The notes under the pieces are model-generated. The model had not been told where the DNA came from. It made no database searches and saw only the letters and a list, made by a program, of their open reading frames with translations. Made by a program: the position numbers and the translations under genes. Of a stretch of 41,218 nucleotides of DNA, positions 40,243 through 41,218 are shown one piece after another. How positions within the stretch are numbered: position 1 is the stretch's first letter; each line of letters starts with the position of its first letter. This DNA is from Candidatus Altimarinota bacterium (GTDB lineage: Bacteria; Patescibacteriota; Gracilibacteria; UBA4473). The DNA lies in NCBI GenBank assembly GCA_021734525.1, contig JAIPIW010000006.1:1-41218 (forward strand), in the 5' to 3' direction.

Positions 40243-40306
40243 TCGTATCATTTTTCTTTACTAATCGTGTCATACATGATACGATTAGAACACTTAAATG
40301 ATACGA
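40243..40306 (+). promoter_or_regulatory. Four-half-site operator over the fic promoter
   Basis: Half-sites TCGTATCAT (40243-40251), TCGTGTCAT (40265-40273), ATGATACGA (40276-40284) and ATGATACGA (40298-40306). All four are symmetric about one point at 40274.5, with 22 bp between the outer and inner site on each side (about two helix turns). A promoter TTTACT (40257-40262) - 17 nt - TACGAT (40280-40285) lies under the inner sites, so a bound protein would block it. Confidence 0.75.
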
Positions 40307-40310
40307 AAAA

Positions 40311-41218
40311 ATGTCCTCAAAAACTAATGAAAGACAAAATATTATCTTAAAACACCTTTGTAAAGGTACTTCTTTATCTATATCTGAGATCTCCAACCTA
40401 ATTAAAGATATTTCAAAAATAACTTTTAATAGAGATCTTTCTTCTCTATTAGAATTTGGTTTTATAAAAAAAATCGGCAAAGGGCGAAGCACAAAATATT
40501 CCCTATCTGAAAAATATAATCTTATAAAAGAAATAAACAGCAATGAATATTTCCAAAAAGAAGTAGACCAAAGAATTACAAACAGAAACTTTCAATGGGA
40601 TATTTTAGAAAACATGAAGAACTTTATATCTGATAAAACCTTAGATTTGTTAGAAGCAAATAATAAAAAATATCTAAAAAGAATTCAAAGAACTTCTAAA
40701 ACCATTCTGCAAAAGGAATATGAAAGATTAACTATTGAATTAAGCTGGAAATCTTCTCATATTGAAGGAAATACTTACTCTTTATTAGAAACAGAAGATT
40801 TAATAAAAAATCACCAAGAAGCCAAGGGGCACAGCAAAGAAGAAGCTAATATGATTTTAAATCACAAAGAAGCCTTTGAAATAATCAGAAAAAACAAATC
40901 TGATTTCAAAAAGTTAAACGTTATGAATATTGAAAACATTCATGCCATACTTACTCGCAATTTAAAAGTTTCTAAAGGCATAAGAAAAACCGGAGTTGGT
41001 ATCATAGGTACAAACTACAAACCAATAGACAATCAACATCAAATAAGAGAAGCTTTAGAACTTGCTTGTCAGACCATAAATAAAATCTCAAATCCTTTTG
41101 AAAAAGCTTTAGCTAGTATCGTTCTTATTTCTTATATACAACCATTTGAAGATGGAAATAAACGCACAGCCCGCTTAATAGGAAATGCTATTCTAATAAC
41201 TTACAACAAATGCCCTCT
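40311..41218 (+). CDS. Fic-domain protein with N-terminal HTH, 3' end cut by window
   Basis: Open from ATG 40311 to the window end (302 codons). The N-terminus is a winged-helix-like domain (about 6-65: NIILKHLCKGTSLSISEISN and DLSSLLEFGFIKKIGKGRST). SSHIEGN (148-154) is the inhibitory-helix motif S-x-x-x-E-G/N of class II Fic proteins. The Fic core follows, with YIQPFEDGNKRTARLIGNA, where the usual catalytic His of HPFxxGN(G/K)R is Gln (Q277). Fic enzymes transfer AMP from ATP to a protein hydroxyl, and His is needed as base. Loss suggests a regulator, a different reaction or an inactive copy. The HTH may bind the four-half-site operator just upstream. The gene is very AT-rich compared with topA. 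Confidence 0.85.
   Translation, partial: MSSKTNERQNIILKHLCKGTSLSISEISNLIKDISKITFNRDLSSLLEFGFIKKIGKGRSTKYSLSEKYNLIKEINSNEYFQKEVDQRITNRNFQWDILENMKNFISDKTLDLLEANNKKYLKRIQRTSKTILQKEYERLTIELSWKSSHIEGNTYSLLETEDLIKNHQEAKGHSKEEANMILNHKEAFEIIRKNKSDFKKLNVMNIENIHAILTRNLKVSKGIRKTGVGIIGTNYKPIDNQHQIREALELACQTINKISNPFEKALASIVLISYIQPFEDGNKRTARLIGNAILITYNKCP

Overview
This 41 kb window looks like a chromosomal segment of a small-genome bacterium of the candidate phyla radiation (Patescibacteria), probably Parcubacteria-like. The assignment is inference. It rests on a 23S rRNA split by self-splicing introns, a 23S-5S unit with no 16S beside it, many small membrane proteins and anchored surface proteins without close families, and SD-poor translation starts. 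TGA is used as a stop (flavodoxin, DUF4349 protein, the 84-aa membrane protein), so the glycine-TGA code of Gracilibacteria/Absconditabacteria does not apply. There is no CRISPR array, transposase or prophage.

Left part (1-13.6 kb): a 5'-cut AT-rich gene, a soluble HATPase/histidine-kinase-like protein, tuf with a strong terminator, and a structured intergenic stretch with a 34-codon membrane-peptide ORF. A lone secreted protein of unusual base composition follows. Next come thrS and gap, divergently transcribed. thrS is preceded by a complete ribosome-stalling attenuator: a 13-residue leader peptide with 7 threonines, then mutually exclusive stems and a terminator. Then come a 1162-residue multidomain peptidoglycan-active protein, RNase J and a small hypothetical protein.

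rRNA part (13.7-19.2 kb, minus strand): a 23S-5S operon with its own promoter and a long pre-23S processing stem. Three group I introns interrupt the 23S at positions equivalent to E. coli 2262, 2500 and 2593. Two of them carry LAGLIDADG endonucleases. With introns removed (360, 851 and 766 nt) the 23S is about 2.89 kb, the normal size. The middle intron appears to end in A rather than the near-universal terminal G.

Middle part (19.2-29.7 kb, minus strand): three tandem paralogous membrane-anchored surface proteins share an N-terminal module and differ in Ig-like/FN3 content. Upstream of them lies a TrmB regulator - flavodoxin - 2-oxoacid oxidoreductase (gamma-alpha fusion, beta) operon, which suggests flavodoxin-linked oxidation of a 2-oxoacid.

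Right part (29.8-41.2 kb, mostly plus strand): small hypothetical proteins, one of them inside a long-range RNA stem that covers its ribosome binding site. Then a DUF4349 membrane protein - small membrane protein - DNA polymerase III delta' operon, purB with a half-size EamA-like transporter, a phenylalanine-heptad coiled-coil protein with folK and folE, tsaD, topA and a tRNA with CAU anticodon. After the tRNA the DNA is AT-rich: a small membrane protein and a 3'-cut Fic-domain regulator/enzyme whose promoter is covered by a symmetric four-half-site operator and whose Fic histidine is replaced by glutamine.

A theme across the window is -10 boxes only 5-8 nt before start codons, which implies several leaderless mRNAs.
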